Positions 60,994 to 64,000 of a stretch of 64,000 nucleotides of DNA are shown here, one piece after another (positions within the stretch are counted from its first letter, which is position 1; each line of letters starts with the position of its first letter). Under the pieces are notes generated by a model, which was not told the DNA's origin, ran no database searches, and worked only from the letters and a program-made list of their open reading frames with translations. Origin of the DNA: Hamadaea tsunoensis DSM 44101. Its GTDB lineage: Bacteria > Actinomycetota > Actinomycetes > Mycobacteriales > Micromonosporaceae. The stretch is from NCBI RefSeq assembly GCF_000428945.1, contig NZ_KE386823.1:1-64000 (forward strand), read 5' to 3'. The translations under genes and the position numbers were made by a program.

Positions 60994-61248
60994 ATGGCGG
61001 TTTGTGAGGTTTGCGGTAATGACTACTGGATGTCATTCGAAGTCCGCGCCCAGGGCGAGATCCACACCTTCGACTCGTTCGAGTGCGCGATCCACCGGAT
61101 GGCACCGGTCTGCGAGCACTGTGGATGCAAAATCGTCGGGCACGGCGTGGAGGTGAGCGGCCGCTTCTTCTGCTGCGCGCACTGCGCCCGCCACAGCGGA
61201 GAGACCATCGGCGCCCACGTCGTGGACGCGGTCGGCGCCCATCCGTGA
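60994..61248 (+). CDS. Small cysteine-rich zinc-binding protein
   Basis: An 84-residue protein with nine Cys and several His: MAVCEVCGNDYW, FECAIHRMAPVCEHCGCK and FFCCAHCARHSGE. The CxxC pairs and the CEHCGC...CCAHC spacing suggest two treble-clef or zinc-ribbon knuckles and recall bacterial metallothioneins of the SmtA type. Zinc storage, sensing or nucleic-acid binding are all possible. It is followed after 62 bp by the MBL-fold gene. Confidence 0.8.
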   Translation: MAVCEVCGNDYWMSFEVRAQGEIHTFDSFECAIHRMAPVCEHCGCKIVGHGVEVSGRFFCCAHCARHSGETIGAHVVDAVGAHP

Positions 61249-61297
61249 TCCGCCGGACACGCGGATCATCACCGCTCCGGTGATGCCCCCGAGGGGA

Positions 61298-61303
61298 TAT
61301 GGT
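61298..61303 (+). promoter_or_regulatory. -10 box of the MBL-fold gene
   Basis: TATGGT lies 7 nt before ATG at 61311; it selects this ATG over an upstream in-frame start at 61299. Confidence 0.5.
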
Positions 61304-61310
61304 CGGTGGC

Positions 61311-62414
61311 ATGAGCAAGCGCGGATGGGGCATCGCGGCAGGTGCGGCCGTCGCCGGCGGGGCACTCGCCTGGCTGGCGCGGGAGATTCCACGGGCGATG
61401 GGCGGCGACGCCCTGGCCGGCGAGCGGGGACGGCGCGTACGCCATTCCCCGCAGTGGCGCGACGGCCAGTTCCGCAACACGATCCCGACGCTGTCGATGC
61501 CGTCCAACGGCGCGAAGCTGCTGCACGACGCCGTCCTGGGTGGACAGCGGCGGCATCCGTCGCAGCCGGTGCCGCTGGTCAGGGCGGATCCGGCGGCGGA
61601 CGCGGCCGGGCTGCACATCACCTGGTACGGCCACGCCTCCTCGCTGGTCGAGATCGAGGGCGCACGGATCCTGCTGGACCCGATCTGGAGCGAGCGCTGC
61701 TCCCCCACCCAGCACGTCGGGCCGAAGCGGCTGCACGAGCCGCCGGTGTCGCTGGCCTCGCTGCCGCCGCTCGACGCCGTCGTCATCTCCCACGACCACT
61801 ACGACCACCTCGACATGAGCACGATCGAGGCGCTCGTCCGCCTCCAGGACGCCCCCTTCGTCGTACCGCTGGGGGTCGGCGCGCATCTGGAGGCGTGGGA
61901 CGTCCCGGCGGAGCGGATCATCGAGCTCGACTGGAACGACGAGGTCACGCTGGGCGGCGTACGCCTGATCTGCTCGGCGGCCCGGCACTTCAGCGGCCGC
62001 GGGCTCAAGCGGGACGGCACATTGTGGGCGTCCTGGGTGCTGCGGTCGGCGAACCGGCGGGTGTTCTACACCGGCGACAGCGGCTACTTCGACGGGTACG
62101 CCGAGATCGGCCGGCGGCACGGACCGTTCGACGCGGCCCTGGTGCAGGTCGGGGCGTACGGGGACGCGTGGCCGCACATCCACATGTTCCCCGAGGAAGG
62201 CGTCGCGGCCCACCTCGACGTCCAGGGCGGCGTGATGATCCCGGTGCACTGGGCGACCTTCAACCTCGCGTTCCACGCCTGGTCGGAGCCAGTCGAACGG
62301 GTGTGGGCGGAAGCCAAGGCCAGGGACGTACGCCTCGCGGTGCCCCGGCCCGGGCAGCGCCTCGACGTGGACGCGCCGCCGCCCGTGGATCCCTGGTGGC
62401 AGGACGTCGCCTGA
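61311..62414 (+). CDS. MBL-fold metallohydrolase, NAPE-PLD/UlaG-like, N-terminally anchored
   Basis: A 367-residue metallo-beta-lactamase-fold hydrolase. A short hydrophobic N-terminus (GWGIAAGAAVAGGALAWLA) may be a membrane anchor. The metal motif is ISHDHYDHLD (HxHxDH, ~160-170), preceded by ITWYGHASSLVEI; further ligands lie in ARHFSGRG, YTGDSGYF and IPVHWATF. The sequence is close in plan to NAPE-type phospholipase D homologues of Actinobacteria, so a lipid phosphodiester is a plausible substrate. Confidence 0.88.
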   Translation: MSKRGWGIAAGAAVAGGALAWLAREIPRAMGGDALAGERGRRVRHSPQWRDGQFRNTIPTLSMPSNGAKLLHDAVLGGQRRHPSQPVPLVRADPAADAAGLHITWYGHASSLVEIEGARILLDPIWSERCSPTQHVGPKRLHEPPVSLASLPPLDAVVISHDHYDHLDMSTIEALVRLQDAPFVVPLGVGAHLEAWDVPAERIIELDWNDEVTLGGVRLICSAARHFSGRGLKRDGTLWASWVLRSANRRVFYTGDSGYFDGYAEIGRRHGPFDAALVQVGAYGDAWPHIHMFPEEGVAAHLDVQGGVMIPVHWATFNLAFHAWSEPVERVWAEAKARDVRLAVPRPGQRLDVDAPPPVDPWWQDVA

Positions 62415-62417
62415 GGT

Positions 62418-62825
62418 TCAGCCCGCCACCCGCCCGGCCAGGAGTCGCGCGGAACCGTCGGCGCCCAGGATCCAGGTCTTGGTGACGCAGCCGACGCCGT
62501 CGATCGTGGCGATCGCCGACCCGCTGTCGTCGTATGCCACGACCCGCGTCGCCTGGCACGCCACGGTGTCGCCGTAGGAGTGGTCGGTCCCGGCCGCCTG
62601 CGGATAGTCGAACGGGCCGTTGGGCGTCTCGACGTGCACGCGTACGCCGGTGGGCCGCTCGTTGCGCACGAACAGCGACGCCGGATCCCGACCGCAGTCG
62701 GCGAACGGGACGCACAATCCGCCCACTCGGACGGCCAGCAGCCCGCCGCCGCAGCACAGGACGGCCACGGCGGCGAGGACCAGCAGGATGATCAGCGGCC
62801 GGCGGCCGCTGCGGGCTTCGCTCAC
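62418..62825 (-). CDS. Small secreted or anchored protein of unknown function
   Basis: A 135-residue protein with a basic N-terminus and one hydrophobic helix (LIILLVLAAVAVLCCGGGLL), then an extracytoplasmic part with four Cys (GLCVPFADCGRD; DTVACQATRVV; DGVGCVTKTW). The Cys-Cys-Gly at the helix end could be a lipid attachment site, but the position is not classical. The GTG start overlaps the upstream stop by 4 bp, so it is co-translated with the gene at 62822. Confidence 0.72.
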   Translation of the reverse strand: MSEARSGRRPLIILLVLAAVAVLCCGGGLLAVRVGGLCVPFADCGRDPASLFVRNERPTGVRVHVETPNGPFDYPQAAGTDHSYGDTVACQATRVVAYDDSGSAIATIDGVGCVTKTWILGADGSARLLAGRVAG

Positions 62826-64000
62826 GCGCCTCCTTGGTGCGGCGGCCGGGTCCCGGGCAGGGTCGGCAGGAACGTCTGGGCCGGCGTCTTGCCGTCGGCC
62901 GGGATCGAGCGTAGTGCGTGCAGCGGCGCCGGGTTGAGGCTGTGGCCGTCGACGGCCATCACCGGCGTGTAGGGCAGGCCCTGGTTGCGGCCCTGCGGGG
63001 TGTCGACCTCGCCGAGCGAGTAGACCTGGGCGCCGGCCGCCTGCGCGCCGCTGATCGCCTCGGCCTCGCTGGTCGCGGTGCCGTAGAAGATCGTGAACGG
63101 CTTGCCCTCCCCCGGCTGGAGCGTGCCCAGGTTGAGGTCGATCAGCGCGCCGGTGTCGTCGGGGCCGAAGTCGGTGAACCAGCCGGTAGCGCCGAGGTCG
63201 GTCATCGGGAACGACGGGTCCGGGTCGGCGAAGCCGTCGTTGGACACCCCCGCGACATAGGTCGTGTCCGTCCCGGCGATCTTCTGGACGGTGTTGTAGG
63301 ACTGGAAGAGGTCCGGCAACGGGTCCCAGTCCACCGCCCGCCGGTAATGGACCGGCCCGATGGGCGCGCTGGTGGTGTTGAAGACGGTGACCCGCATCGC
63401 CCACAGGAAGCCCACCGAGGACGGCGAGGTCGTCTGCACCACCTGCAGGCCGCCGCCCGGGATGTCGATGATCGACGTCACCGTGTTCGGCCCGTTGACG
63501 GTGAAGCTGTCCAGGCTCATGTTCTTCCAGCCGAGCTCGTCGGTCACCGAGGCGCCGAACTGACCCGGTACGCCGACGCCCCAGCCCTCGCAGTAGCAGC
63601 CGTTGAGGATGGACTCGGTGTCCGGTTGGCCGTGCCGGCGCAGCCCGACGCCGTTGGCGCTGCTGATGTTGCCGTACTTGCCGACGCCGATGTCCGACAC
63701 GCCGGACAGGTCGATGCTCTGGCGGACGTAGGTGAGCGTGTAGTCGCCGTCCGACCAGGTGCCCCACCAGCCGGCCGCCTCCGTGTTCACGAAGACGACG
63801 ACCGCGTTCGGGCACTGGGCCGTCAGGGTCACGATCGTCCCCTGTACGCCGTCGACCGGGGTCACGTCGCCGCAGGCCGCACTCGGGAACGTGTTCTCGT
63901 CCAGCAGCAGGATGCTGGCCCGGACGTCCTCGTCGTCGGCGGCGAAGGTGACCCCCAGTTCGGTGGAGAACTTGTTCGGGTTGGACACCTCGACGTACTG
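62822..64000 (-). CDS. Large secreted-type beta-rich protein, 5' end outside the window
   Basis: The frame is open to the window edge (first visible residues QYVEVSNPNKFSTELGVTF) and encodes at least 392 residues. The sequence is rich in strands, Asn, Thr, Gly and aromatics (VFVNTEAAGWWGTWSDGDYT; VTVFNTTSAPIGPVHYRRAV; FTIFYGTATSEAEAISGAQA), as in surface or exported beta-sandwich proteins. I recognise no named domain. A GTG at 63988 is in frame but has no supporting signal, so the true start is probably upstream. It ends in a Pro/Gly/His tail and overlaps the next gene by 4 bp. Confidence 0.75.
   Translation of the reverse strand, partial: QYVEVSNPNKFSTELGVTFAADDEDVRASILLLDENTFPSAACGDVTPVDGVQGTIVTLTAQCPNAVVVFVNTEAAGWWGTWSDGDYTLTYVRQSIDLSGVSDIGVGKYGNISSANGVGLRRHGQPDTESILNGCYCEGWGVGVPGQFGASVTDELGWKNMSLDSFTVNGPNTVTSIIDIPGGGLQVVQTTSPSSVGFLWAMRVTVFNTTSAPIGPVHYRRAVDWDPLPDLFQSYNTVQKIAGTDTTYVAGVSNDGFADPDPSFPMTDLGATGWFTDFGPDDTGALIDLNLGTLQPGEGKPFTIFYGTATSEAEAISGAQAAGAQVYSLGEVDTPQGRNQGLPYTPVMAVDGHSLNPAPLHALRSIPADGKTPAQTFLPTLPGTRPPHQGGA

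Overview
The window is chromosomal DNA of a high-GC actinobacterium. It carries a complete Pup-proteasome system (arc, dop, pup, prcB, prcA, pafA, pafB, pafC), a TatA/TatC pair and a HelY helicase in the relative order known from mycobacteria and other Actinobacteria. Very high GC, frequent GTG starts, many GTACGC words and the gene content (DUF3866, DUF2304, MHYT, FtsX-type exporters) fit a Micromonosporaceae-like organism (Actinoplanes/Micromonospora group). That placement is inference; no rRNA or tRNA gene was seen.

Layout. 1-4.5 kb: edge of a possible insertion sequence, an MFS exporter, a DUF1232 protein, a winged-helix protein of the AlkZ/AlkX superfamily, a small protein and an MHYT membrane sensor. 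4.6-14.5 kb: helY, a HAD hydrolase, an HTH/TPR-like regulator, a lipid kinase, then tatC, tatA, a small coiled-coil membrane protein, pafC and pafB (all minus strand except the HAD gene). 14.6-24.5 kb: an accessory insert with a CDF metal exporter, a DUF3866 protein, an ArsR-like regulator, a DrrA-type ABC exporter with two permeases, a secreted DNRLRE protein and two divergent GNATs, one of them frameshifted. 24.5-34.1 kb: pafA downstream of a methyltransferase and rmlC, then a flippase, rmlA, and rmlB-rmlD-DUF2304-two GT2 glycosyltransferases (a dTDP-rhamnose glycan module). 34.3-40.9 kb: a PH-like membrane protein, then prcA, prcB, pup, dop, arc. 41-46 kb: ferredoxin, a conserved hypothetical gene, trmI, a site-2 protease, a RecB-like nuclease and an atypical response regulator. 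46.1-55.2 kb: two paralogous ATPase/FtsX-permease pairs around a deoxyribosyltransferase-Nudix fusion and a 1.2 kb gene-free repeat block. 55.3-64 kb: an unknown protein plus a hybrid histidine kinase, a HAD phosphatase, a GH18-like secreted protein, a GNAT, a cysteine-rich zinc protein, an MBL-fold hydrolase and the end of a secreted-protein operon.

How the genes work together. Pup is made with a C-terminal Gln, deamidated by Dop, ligated to targets by PafA, unfolded by ARC (with its C-terminal QYL) and degraded by PrcAB; PafBC is a WYL-type transcription activator pair. The rml genes make dTDP-L-rhamnose for the two GT2 enzymes and the flippase. Relative to the mycobacterial order, the proteasome backbone is split by the glycan module (between prcA and pafA) and by the 14.6-24.5 kb insert (between pafA and pafB).

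The least expected structure is non-coding. Four families of dispersed intergenic repeats (called R1-R4 here) occur, three of them strongly palindromic or modular and mostly next to gene 3' ends. Short 15-21 bp tandem duplications recur, four of them spanning a stop codon. About two dozen genes share a leaderless signature: a TANNNT-like hexamer 6-9 nt before the start codon with no Shine-Dalgarno sequence. That signature was used here to choose several start codons.
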